64,000 nucleotides of DNA from Rhizobium sp. Leaf262 (GTDB taxonomy: Bacteria; Pseudomonadota; Alphaproteobacteria; Rhizobiales; Rhizobiaceae), in NCBI RefSeq assembly GCF_001422245.1, contig NZ_LMMM01000012.1:248613-312612 (forward strand). The letters run 5' to 3'. The notes under the pieces are model-generated. The model was not told where the DNA came from. It was given only the letters and a program-made list of their open reading frames with translations, and ran no database searches. This document shows, in pieces, positions 8,928-16,248 of this stretch; position 1 is the first letter of the stretch, and every line of letters begins with the position of its first letter. Position numbers and translations under genes: made by a program.

Positions 8928-9292
8928 GCAATCTCCGGGAACTGGTGGGCACCATCGTCATCAAGCGTCAGCGGCGTTTCCCACAGGACCGCTTCCAAGG
9001 GCAAGGGCGCATAGAGATGGGGGAACTGATCGCCGCCACGCGAGGTTTCGAACACCAGCTTGTCCCCCAGCGCAGCGCCATCCACCGCCACCAGCAGAAG
9101 ATCGTCCTGACCGGCGAAGTGCTTCTGCGCGGTTTCCTTGACCTGGGCCGCGGTGGAAAAATGGATAAAGCCATCCGTGAGATCGATGGCCGCGCCTTTG
9201 AACACACCCGCTTCCTTCGCGTCCCGCCAAAGGGCAGTCGGTACGATCTTGTAGATCACGGGCGTTTCAATGATGGGGGGCGTGTCACGCAT
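8924..9292 (-). CDS. DUF952 domain protein
   Basis: A 122-residue soluble protein with the DUF952 pattern: IYKIVP...W..A...G...G...D..DGFIHFSTA.QV..TA..HF.GQ.DL.L..VD, ending with a HLYAPLPL.AVLW strand. The family lies near ADP-ribosyltransferase-like folds and has no established reaction. It is translationally coupled to pyrD through an ATGA overlap, an arrangement I recall from other Rhizobiaceae. Confidence 0.8.
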   Translation of the reverse strand: MRDTPPIIETPVIYKIVPTALWRDAKEAGVFKGAAIDLTDGFIHFSTAAQVKETAQKHFAGQDDLLLVAVDGAALGDKLVFETSRGGDQFPHLYAPLPLEAVLWETPLTLDDDGAHQFPEIA

Positions 9293-9529
9293 GCGGCGTC
9301 TCCTTCATATGCGGGCGGTTTGCCGCAAATGCCGTGCCTTGTCCACCGCTTCACACAGAATTTTGCGTGTAGATGGGAACTGACGGGTGTTGCGAGCAAT
9401 CTAACGCTTGTGTTGCAGCCGCATTTCACGCAATTCTTGATTTAGCTTTTGGATTGAAGTCGCTTGACGACCAACCGATCTGCGCCAAATATGGGATATA
9501 CATGAAATGCCTTTGGGAGGGGGCGCTGC

Positions 9530-10180
9530 ATGTCACAACTCACCTTTATCATTGCAGATGATCATCCCCTGTTTCGCGGCGCGCTTCGCCAGGCGGTAAC
9601 GGGGCTGGAAGGCGACAATGCCATCATCGAAGCAGGCGATTTCGACGCGGCAAAGGCCGCCGCAGGGCTTGAGCCCGACGCCGATCTGATGTTGCTGGAC
9701 CTTGCCATGCCGGGTGTCAGCGGTTTTTCCGGCCTGATGGCGCTGCGGGCGGAATTCGCCAGCCTGCCCATCGTCATCGTTTCCGCCACCGACGATCCGG
9801 CCACCATGCGCCGCGCCATCGAGCTCGGCGCCTCCGGCTTCATCTCAAAATCCTCCGGCATCGAGGATATGCGCGCCGGGATTCGTGCCGTGCTGGAAGG
9901 TGATGTGTGGGTACCGGCATCCTGCCAGTCCGGGCAGGAGCAGGACGCCGATATGGCAGACCTGATCAACCGCCTGCGCACGCTCACGCCGCAGCAGAGC
10001 CGGGTCTTGGGCATGGTGGGCGAAGGTTTGCTCAACAAGCAGATTGCCTATGAACTCGGTGTATCGGAGGCCACAATCAAGGCCCACGTTTCTGCAATAT
10101 TACTGAAATTGAGAGTGGACAGCCGCACCCAAGCCGTCATCCAGCTTTCCAAGATCAACATGTCGACGCTGGTGGCCTAG
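9530..10180 (+). CDS. NarL/LuxR-family response regulator (orphan)
   Basis: A 216-residue two-domain regulator. The receiver domain has the acidic pair ADDH (10-12), phospho-acceptor Asp57 (LLDLAMPG), the Ser/Thr switch (VSAT) and Lys (ISKS). The C-terminal LuxR helix-turn-helix runs from LTPQQSRVLGMVGEGL through NKQIAYELGVSEATIKAHVSAI. No histidine kinase gene lies nearby, so the partner is encoded elsewhere. A TTGACG hexamer at about 9461 with AT-rich sequence 17 bp downstream could be its promoter. Confidence 0.88.
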   Translation: MSQLTFIIADDHPLFRGALRQAVTGLEGDNAIIEAGDFDAAKAAAGLEPDADLMLLDLAMPGVSGFSGLMALRAEFASLPIVIVSATDDPATMRRAIELGASGFISKSSGIEDMRAGIRAVLEGDVWVPASCQSGQEQDADMADLINRLRTLTPQQSRVLGMVGEGLLNKQIAYELGVSEATIKAHVSAILLKLRVDSRTQAVIQLSKINMSTLVA

Positions 10181-10293
10181 CAAATAAGGATTTTATTCCT
10201 TTTTTACTTTACTCTTCGCATGCGTTTGGCTAAATTTCGCCAGATACTGAAGCGAGCCGCGTGACGACGCCGCTCCATCCGGGCTATTGAACC

Positions 10294-10959
10294 ATGCTGT
10301 CACACGATAATATCTGGAGTGCGATCGATACGCTTGCAGACCGTAACCAGTTGACGCCTTCCGGGCTGGCACGGAAAGCGGGACTGGACCCGACATCTTT
10401 TAACAAATCCAAGCGGCTGGGGCCGGATGGGCGGCAGCGCTGGCCCTCCACCGAATCCGTCTCCAAGGTATTGGAGGCGACCGGCGCCACTATCGACCAG
10501 TTTTTTGGCTATGCGCTGAACCATGCGGACAAGAATACGCTTCCCGACGGTAATTTTCCACCACAGACGGGGGCCATTCCTTTGCTGGGCTTTGCCCAGG
10601 CGGGGTCTGGCGGCTTTTTCGATGATGGCGGTTTTCCCGCCGGTCAGGGTTGGGATATCGTCGACTTCCCCGCCTCCCCCGCCAACAAGGTGGGCGTTTA
10701 CGCGCTGGAAGTTCAAGGCGACAGTATGATGCCGCTTTACCGCGATGGCGACGTGCTGATCGTGGAGCCGGGCGCGCAGGTGCGGCGGGGCGACCGCGTC
10801 GTGGTCAAAAGCAAGGACGGCGAGGTCATGGCCAAGGTGCTGGCGCGTCAAACCGCAAAGACTATCGAACTCTTCTCGCTCAACCCCGAACATCCCAACC
10901 GCAGCTTTGACCTGGCTGACGTGGAGTGGATGGCTCGTATCATCTGGGCAAGTCAGTAA
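10294..10959 (+). CDS. HTH-S24 (LexA/CI-like) transcriptional regulator
   Basis: A 221-residue protein with an N-terminal XRE-type helix-turn-helix (about 15-70, TPSGLARKAGLDPTSFNKSK) and a C-terminal S24 peptidase domain. The catalytic dyad is visible as Ser144 (QGDSMMPLYRDGD) and Lys181 (GEVMAKVL). An Ala103-Gly104 bond in FAQAGSGG sits where LexA-like proteins cleave themselves. It may therefore be inactivated by RecA-dependent autoproteolysis, though this is inferred. No prophage genes adjoin it, so it is probably a chromosomal repressor rather than a phage one. Confidence 0.85.
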   Translation: MLSHDNIWSAIDTLADRNQLTPSGLARKAGLDPTSFNKSKRLGPDGRQRWPSTESVSKVLEATGATIDQFFGYALNHADKNTLPDGNFPPQTGAIPLLGFAQAGSGGFFDDGGFPAGQGWDIVDFPASPANKVGVYALEVQGDSMMPLYRDGDVLIVEPGAQVRRGDRVVVKSKDGEVMAKVLARQTAKTIELFSLNPEHPNRSFDLADVEWMARIIWASQ

Positions 10960-10967
10960 AATCTAAA

Positions 10968-11846
10968 TTAGAACAACCCGTACGGGAAATAGCGTCGGTA
11001 TATTTCTTCCAGCCGGCCATTGCGCGACAGTGCCGCCAGCGCCTGATCGAAGGCCGGAACCAGTTTGTTTTCCGGATCGACCGTCATGATCGATAGGCCT
11101 TCGCCCAGAAATTTGTCCGACATATATGGCCCATCGAACATCGCGCAACAATTTTCTGATGCCGTACCCGAAACCCAGAAGGGCAACCGCAATCCATCCG
11201 CAAAAATTGCGTCGATTTTTCCGGTTTTCAGCGCCTCGTACATGGGATCGTACCCATCAAAGCCATTGGCAACAAGCGTGGGGAAGAAGGCCTTGAGCAT
11301 GGCCTGGTGGCGTGAATTGCTGATCACACCCACTTTCTTGCCCGAGAGCGCGCTTGCGGCCTGACCTTCCAGCCGCGATGCCTTGTTCACGGCGAACCGG
11401 GCAGGCAAGAGCATATAAGGCCTTGTAAAACTGAAACTTTTACGCAGATCCGCGTTGGATGCAATGCCGGACATGACGGCCTCTCCCTCGCCCATTTCCA
11501 CTGCTGCTTCCAGCTCATCGAAAGGCAAAGCCTGCACCTGACATTTACTCTCTATCTTCAGCTGCGCACAAATCTCACGCGCCAGATCGACATGGAAACC
11601 GACGAGACGGCCATCCTGATCAGTGAAGTTGAACGGTGGAAAATCCACCGACATCAAAAACCGCACGCGCGGGATCGTCGATAAGTCTGCACCCGGCAGA
11701 CGCTCCTGCGTATCGAACAGAACCGGAAGCCGCCCGTTATCGCCCAAGCCTTCGGCATGCAGCGTCTTTGGGCTCAAAAAAAGGCTCGCGCTGATGAAAG
11801 AAGCAAATATACCCGCGATTTTCAGGGGTGCAACTATAGGGCGCAT
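10968..11846 (-). CDS. Periplasmic amino-acid-type binding protein (SBP family 3)
   Basis: A protein of about 292 residues with a signal peptide (LKIAGIFASFISASLFLS...LHA). The SBP_bac_3 pattern follows: MSVDFPPFNFTDQDGRLVGFHVDLA, the GEAVMSGIASNADLRKSFSFTRPYM hinge region, and GKKVGVISNSRHQ. Such proteins usually bind amino acids or similar solutes for an ABC importer or act as sensors. No permease or ATPase lies nearby. It is divergent from the glycosyltransferase, with 56 bp between starts, and convergent with the S24 regulator. ATG at 11867 is an alternative start. Confidence 0.8.
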   Translation of the reverse strand: MRPIVAPLKIAGIFASFISASLFLSPKTLHAEGLGDNGRLPVLFDTQERLPGADLSTIPRVRFLMSVDFPPFNFTDQDGRLVGFHVDLAREICAQLKIESKCQVQALPFDELEAAVEMGEGEAVMSGIASNADLRKSFSFTRPYMLLPARFAVNKASRLEGQAASALSGKKVGVISNSRHQAMLKAFFPTLVANGFDGYDPMYEALKTGKIDAIFADGLRLPFWVSGTASENCCAMFDGPYMSDKFLGEGLSIMTVDPENKLVPAFDQALAALSRNGRLEEIYRRYFPYGLF

Positions 11847-11902
11847 ATGTATGATCCGCTGGGGCAATTTCGGGGCACCACCTGCAAAGGTGGCGGGTAT
11901 GT

Positions 11903-13840
11903 ATGTTTCGTTCTACTGAGTATACACAAGAATCGCAAAATGCGATGCTTGTGCGGGGTGAAATTGTCGCGTTCGATTCAATCGACGGCGACCATGTGCG
12001 GGGTCTGAATGCCGAACCGCAAGAGAGCAGCGATGCTGCATTTTTCCGATCACTGGGGCTTGGAAAGCCCTATGTTGAAGCATTCACAGCCCGTGCACTG
12101 AACAATGGCTCAACCTTCGAGGCTGAGCTACTCGCCAGCGGAATGGTCACGGAGGACGCCTATTTCGGGGCCTTCGCCCGCTTTCTACGGTTGCCTTTCA
12201 TGGCGGAGCTGGACGGTTGCCAAGTGGTCGACACGTCTTCGCTGGACGTCCAACTCCTTGAAACGAGGATGGTACGCCTGTCGCCGAGGAATGCCATGCC
12301 CTATATCGCAATCGTGCCGGATGTCGCCAGTATCGAGAGACTGAAAGAGGCGCTGGACGCGTCTCCGGATCTGGGACGCGATCTCGTCGTCACCACTCCC
12401 TCTTCATTGCGAAAGGCAGTGTGGCAGGCGGGTGAACAAAGGCGCACGCGGCAAACGCTGAATGCGCTCTTAGATGCCACACCCCATTATTCGGCGCGCA
12501 TCACATTGCTCGGAACACAGGGATTTTTGCTTGGCGTTGGAGCAGCCATACTCATTTGCGCCACGCTATTCTCTCCCTCGTTAACGTTCAACCTGATGCA
12601 TATCCTCACAGCGGCTCTTTATATGGCCGCTATCCTGTTCCGTCTGGCACCGTTGCGCCTCCGTCCCGATCGACGCACCCTGAAATTGGTGGAACAGTCG
12701 CAGGATCAGCAATTGCCCGTCTACACCATTCTCGTGGCCCTCTACCGCGAAGAAGCTGTTGTGGAACAACTCGTCAATGCTCTGAACAGGCTCGACTGGC
12801 CAAAATCACGGTTGGATATAAAGCTCGTCTGCGAAGCCGACGATGCGATCACACTGGCATCGATAGACCGTATCCAGCTCGGGCCGCATATCGAGATTGT
12901 ACATGTGCCATTTTCGCTCCCCCGCACCAAGCCGAAAGCGCTGACCTATGCGCTGGCTGGCGCGCGCGGAGAATTCATAGCGATTTACGATGCCGAGGAC
13001 AGACCGCACCCAAAGCAGTTGCGGGAAGCCTATGCCCGATTTCGTGATGGCTGCGATAAACTCGCAAGCCTGCAAGCGCCGCTGATCATCAGCAATGCCA
13101 ATGTCTCATGGATGACCTCTTCGTTTTCGCTGGAATATTCCGCGCTCTTCCGACGCATGCTGCCAATGCTTGCCCGCATGCGCATGCCGCTTCCCCTTGG
13201 CGGCACTTCCAATCATTTTCGCGCATCCATCTTGCGAAGCGTTGGGGCGTGGGACCCCTATAACGTCACCGAGGATGCGGATCTGGGCATGCGGCTTTAC
13301 AGAATGGGCTATTATTCAGACGTCATCAGCTACCAGACGTTAGAGGACGCCCCGACCGACATCTCGGCCTGGCTTGCGCAGCGCAGTCGTTGGTTCAAGG
13401 GATGGCTGCAAAGCTGGCTGGTCATGATGCGCTCACCCATCAAAATTGCACATGAGATGGGATGGAAAGCCTATCTTGTCTTTCACCTGTTGATCGGCGG
13501 TATGCTGCTCTCATCTCTCACGCATCCGCTTTTCATCATTTACCTGCTTACCGTAGGAGGGACCATCATAACGCATGGACCGGCCTCCCTGTCGTCGTCG
13601 CAATTGGTCCTTGCCTGCATCGACACGCTCAACCTTGTTGGGAGCTATACGATATTTTTGCTGATGGGTCAGCGAGCCATGATCGACCACGAACGGGTTA
13701 TGGTAGGGAAACGATGGATGTACACACCAATCTACTGGCTCATGCTATCGGCTGCCGCTTGGCGAGCAATTTACGAGCTACGCTATAAACCCTTTGTGTG
13801 GAACAAAACGCCCCATACGCCCGTATCCAAGAATAAATGA
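11903..13840 (+). CDS. Membrane GT2 glycosyltransferase with MshEN-like N-terminal domain
   Basis: A 645-residue protein in three parts. Residues about 45-175 resemble the N-terminal domain of type II secretion ATPases (MshEN/GspE-N like). Two transmembrane helices lie at about 205-247. A processive GT2 domain follows with DAED (363-366), the acidic TEDAD motif (456-460) and Q-x-x-R-W as QRSRW (493-497). Four more hydrophobic helices follow in 525-620. QxxRW is typical of cellulose, hyaluronan and beta-glucan synthases, so it probably polymerises or exports a surface glycan. The polymer and donor sugar cannot be read from sequence. A later ATG at 11945 is possible. Confidence 0.82.
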   Translation: MFRSTEYTQESQNAMLVRGEIVAFDSIDGDHVRGLNAEPQESSDAAFFRSLGLGKPYVEAFTARALNNGSTFEAELLASGMVTEDAYFGAFARFLRLPFMAELDGCQVVDTSSLDVQLLETRMVRLSPRNAMPYIAIVPDVASIERLKEALDASPDLGRDLVVTTPSSLRKAVWQAGEQRRTRQTLNALLDATPHYSARITLLGTQGFLLGVGAAILICATLFSPSLTFNLMHILTAALYMAAILFRLAPLRLRPDRRTLKLVEQSQDQQLPVYTILVALYREEAVVEQLVNALNRLDWPKSRLDIKLVCEADDAITLASIDRIQLGPHIEIVHVPFSLPRTKPKALTYALAGARGEFIAIYDAEDRPHPKQLREAYARFRDGCDKLASLQAPLIISNANVSWMTSSFSLEYSALFRRMLPMLARMRMPLPLGGTSNHFRASILRSVGAWDPYNVTEDADLGMRLYRMGYYSDVISYQTLEDAPTDISAWLAQRSRWFKGWLQSWLVMMRSPIKIAHEMGWKAYLVFHLLIGGMLLSSLTHPLFIIYLLTVGGTIITHGPASLSSSQLVLACIDTLNLVGSYTIFLLMGQRAMIDHERVMVGKRWMYTPIYWLMLSAAAWRAIYELRYKPFVWNKTPHTPVSKNK

Positions 13841-13903
13841 GAAATTTCTAACCAATTTACTATATCATTATAGTATTATCGTTGTAGCATCACATCCACC
13901 ACA

Positions 13904-14227
13904 TCAGTATGGCGAGCGGCACTCCGTTCGCAAACCCTGCTTTGTTTGATAGCTGTTGCCAGTCGCGTGGTAGGACGGGTATTTCTCAGCGCACCATTTC
14001 ACATGCTGAATTTCCTGCGGAGAAAGGGACAAACCCGTAGAATTTGCGTTTTCTGCAGCGCTTCCAACGAAGGCGACGGGCGGGTTGCTGTAGGTCTGAC
14101 CCTTGACGTCCGCCTGGCCTTCATAGGCAGGGCCGATGACGCTCAGCGCATGAGCGGGGACGATAGTAACGGCCGAAAAACCTGCGATCATTGCAGCGGC
14201 AGAAATGAGTTTTACCATGCTAGACAT
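13904..14227 (-). CDS. BA14K-family secreted protein
   Basis: A 107-residue protein with a cleavable signal peptide ending VPAHA and a C-terminal BA14K motif (HVKWCAEKYPSYHATGNSYQ...RTECRSPY). BA14K proteins are alphaproteobacterial exported proteins first noted as a Brucella antigen; some are described as lectin-like. The gene sits behind a near-ideal EcfG promoter at 14258-14283, so general-stress induction is likely. Start codons at 14227 and 14218 are both possible. It is convergent with the glycosyltransferase. Confidence 0.82.
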   Translation of the reverse strand: MSSMVKLISAAAMIAGFSAVTIVPAHALSVIGPAYEGQADVKGQTYSNPPVAFVGSAAENANSTGLSLSPQEIQHVKWCAEKYPSYHATGNSYQTKQGLRTECRSPY

Positions 14228-14257
14228 TGGTAATTCCTTTTTTCTATTTGGAATACC

Positions 14258-14283
14258 AACGTGAGGCCGACGGCTTTTGTTCC
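14258..14283 (-). promoter_or_regulatory. EcfG-type general-stress promoter for the BA14K gene
   Basis: On the minus strand GGAAC (14283-14279) is followed by 17 bases and CGTT (14261-14258), matching the alphaproteobacterial EcfG consensus GGAAC-N16/17-CGTT. It ends 31 bp before the BA14K start at 14227. Confidence 0.75.
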
Positions 14284-14463
14284 GAAAAAGCGTTAAATGT
14301 TAAAATTTCGTGTTGACAACAGTAAATAGCATACACTTTGACACGTAGATGGACGAGCTGTTTGTGAGAGGCAAGCTCCGTTGTCGCTGCGCATTGGAGA
14401 ACGGTCAGTTACCAGCCAGCGTTTAAAAAATGAGCTGCGCCCAATGGAATTGCCGATCTCTTA

Positions 14464-14709
14464 GCGTCAACGTCCTGTCCATCGTGGACGCTTCACGCGA
14501 ACAATCCACGATCAAGGAGATCAATCAAACGGCTTCGCAGATGGAGCAGGGCACGCAACAGAACGCGCGATGGTGGAAGAACCGGGGCCAGCCACTCTCT
14601 TGCTAGAGAAGCGGAAGCCTTTTTCGTCCTTGTCGGAAAATTCGAAACAGACGCCACTCAACCAACCAGCATCATCCCGACGAAAGACGCTCTCCCGCCC
14701 GCCAGTTGA
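14464..14709 (+). pseudogene. Remnant of a methyl-accepting chemotaxis protein C-terminus
   Basis: Translation from about 14468 gives IVDASREQSTIKEINQ, then QMEQGTQQNA, the end of the conserved MCP signalling helix. At about 14565 one base is missing: restoring it gives NAAMVEE, the usual continuation. After a second frame change near 14580 the text reads ASHSLAREAEAFFVLVGKFET, again the standard MCP tail, stopping at TGA 14707-14709. Three frames are needed for one family pattern, so this is a decayed 3' fragment. No upstream ligand-binding or HAMP part was found in 14228-14460. Confidence 0.72.
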
Positions 14710-14791
14710 TGAACCGCGTAACGTCCTCCTCAAATCGCGCGCCATAACAAGAAATAGAAGGGGCTCATCAAGCCCATCAGATAACAAAATG

Positions 14792-14821
14792 GCTCCGAGG
14801 CTTTGCTTCGGAGCTGTTTTT
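14792..14821. terminator. Rho-independent terminator downstream of tRNA-Gly (possibly bidirectional)
   Basis: GCTCCGA (14792-14798) and TCGGAGC (14808-14814) form a hairpin followed by a T-rich run on the plus strand (TGTTTTTC). On the minus strand it lies just after the tRNA-Gly gene and is followed by CATTTTG. Confidence 0.65.
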
Positions 14822-14833
14822 CTAAAAATGGAT

Positions 14834-14907
14834 TGGAGCGGGTGAAGGGAATCGAACCCTCGTATTCAGCTTGGGAAGCTGCTGCTCTACCATTGAGCTA
14901 CACCCGC
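14834..14907 (-). tRNA. tRNA-Gly (anticodon CCC)
   Basis: A cloverleaf reads on the minus strand: acceptor GCGGGTG with CACCCGC, D-arm AGCTCAATGGTAGAGC, anticodon loop TTCCCAA (CCC, reading GGG), T-arm with GGTTCGATTCC, and an encoded CCA. The anticodon stem has one G-A mismatch at its outer pair. The sequence is very close to E. coli glyU. Confidence 0.95.
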
Positions 14908-14953
14908 GCAGACCCCAAGGTCTGATAGTTCCTGGGGGCTGTCAAGCTTTGCG

Positions 14954-16051
14954 CTATTCGGCGCGGAAGTGTTTGGAGAGTTTCAGGCCTTGCGCTTGAT
15001 AGTTGGAGCCGAGGCCAGAGCCGTAGAGGCCGTCGGGTCTGGCCAGCATATGTTCATAGACCAAGCGGCCGACGATTTGGCCGTGTTCTAGGATGAAGGG
15101 CACTTCGTGGCTTCTGACCTCCAACACCGCTCGGCTGCCGGTGCCGCCGGCGCTGGCGTGGCCGAAGCCGGGGTCGAAGAAGCCGGCGTAGTGGACGCGG
15201 AACTCGCCGACCAGCGGGTCGTAGGGAGTCATTTCAGCTGCGTAAAGCGGAGGAACATGGACGGCTTCCTGCGAGACGAGGATGTAGAATTCATCGGGGT
15301 CGAGGATCAGCTCGGCGCGACCGCGTGCGTGGATCGGCTCCCAGAAATCCAGCACTTCATGCGCGGCTTTCTGGTCGACGTCAACCACAGCGGTGTGATG
15401 CTTGCCGCGATAGCCGATCAGCCCCAGTTCACCGAAGCCTTGAAGATCAATGGAAAGAGCAATGCCACCGCCTGAAACGTTGGGCGTCTCGCTGGCCACC
15501 AAGGTTTCGCTTTCGTGGAGGCCGAGCAGTTCTGCCTCGTTCAGCACGGAATGGCCGATGCGGAAGCGAATTTGCGACAGGCGCGAGCCCTGACGCACGA
15601 CGATGGGGAAGGTACGCGGGCTTATTTCGAGATAGAGCGGGCCGTTATAGCCAGCCGGTATCTTGTCGAATTCCTGCGCGTAATCGGTGATGACGCGGGT
15701 GAAGATGTCGAGACGTCCGGTGGAGCTTTTCGGGTTGGCCGATGCCGACATGCCAGCGGGAAGTGCTAGCGCTTCCATCAAAGGCACGATGTAGACGCAG
15801 CCGGTTTCCAGAACAGCACCGTTGCTGAGATCGATCTCGTGCAGGCTGAGGCGGGTCAGCTTCTCGATGACCTTGGTAGAGGGGCCAGGCATGAAGCTGG
15901 CGCGGACGCGATAGGCCTTTGCGCCCAGACGTAGATCGAGGCTGGCGGGCTGAATCTGGTCGGCATCCAGAGCCCGCTCGCTCTTCAACTGGCCAGAGCC
16001 GAACAGTTCCCGGATCGCGCCATCCGCCAATATGCCTGTCGTTCTCGTCAT
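14954..16051 (-). CDS. dcd: Double-domain 2'-deoxycytidine 5'-triphosphate deaminase
   Basis: A protein of about 365 residues, nearly twice the length of E. coli Dcd (193). The first half holds QPASLDLRLG, the PKSSTGRLDIFTRVITD strand and IPAGYNGPLYLEI. The second half repeats the barrel with EFYILVSQE, VHYAGFFDPGFG, AVLEVRSHEVPF and GQIVGRLVYE. Dcd deaminates dCTP to dUTP for thymidylate synthesis. The fused form is common in Rhizobiales, and which half is catalytic is not settled from sequence. MTRTTG at 16051 is chosen; the frame is open to 16105. It is divergent from metZ. Confidence 0.85.
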   Translation of the reverse strand: MTRTTGILADGAIRELFGSGQLKSERALDADQIQPASLDLRLGAKAYRVRASFMPGPSTKVIEKLTRLSLHEIDLSNGAVLETGCVYIVPLMEALALPAGMSASANPKSSTGRLDIFTRVITDYAQEFDKIPAGYNGPLYLEISPRTFPIVVRQGSRLSQIRFRIGHSVLNEAELLGLHESETLVASETPNVSGGGIALSIDLQGFGELGLIGYRGKHHTAVVDVDQKAAHEVLDFWEPIHARGRAELILDPDEFYILVSQEAVHVPPLYAAEMTPYDPLVGEFRVHYAGFFDPGFGHASAGGTGSRAVLEVRSHEVPFILEHGQIVGRLVYEHMLARPDGLYGSGLGSNYQAQGLKLSKHFRAE

Positions 16052-16131
16052 GGTTTCATCATCCCTTTTCACGGCGACAAAACCAAAAGGAAAGCATTGA
16101 CGCAAGTCGTTAACGGAGTTAAGGCAATCTT

Positions 16132-16195
16132 ATCCCGTGGTGATTTGGCCGGTCGGCTTGCAGCCACGTTAAATAAGTGGCTAAAAAGACCGGGT
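16132..16195 (+). ncRNA. SAM-II riboswitch aptamer (metA motif)
   Basis: The region shows the SAM-II layout: P1 arms CGTGG (16136-16140) and CCACG (16164-16168), a TTGCAG element in the loop, the AAATAAGTGGCTAAAAA pseudoknot strand, and P2 formed by CCGGTC (16149-16154) with GACCGG (16188-16193). SAM-II binds S-adenosylmethionine and precedes met genes in alphaproteobacteria. It lies 53 bp before the metZ start and feeds into an intrinsic terminator. Confidence 0.9.
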
Positions 16196-16201
16196 GCTTG
16201 T

Positions 16202-16231
16202 AACCGGTCTGCTTTTGCGACCGGTTTTTTT
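16202..16231 (+). terminator. Riboswitch-controlled terminator before metZ
   Basis: AACCGGTC (16202-16209) pairs with GACCGGTT (16219-16226) and is followed by a T run to 16231. The 5' arm core CCGGTC (16204-16209) is identical to the aptamer P2 5' strand, so it can alternatively pair with GACCGG at 16188-16193. SAM binding would free the terminator and switch metZ off. Confidence 0.85.
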
Positions 16232-16248
16232 GTTTGTAAGGTGATGAC

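Noticed and set aside
14570-14845. A 91-codon plus-strand frame taken as a gene
   Set aside because: Its first residues are one frame of the chemoreceptor remnant, and its end runs through a terminator into the tRNA-Gly gene.
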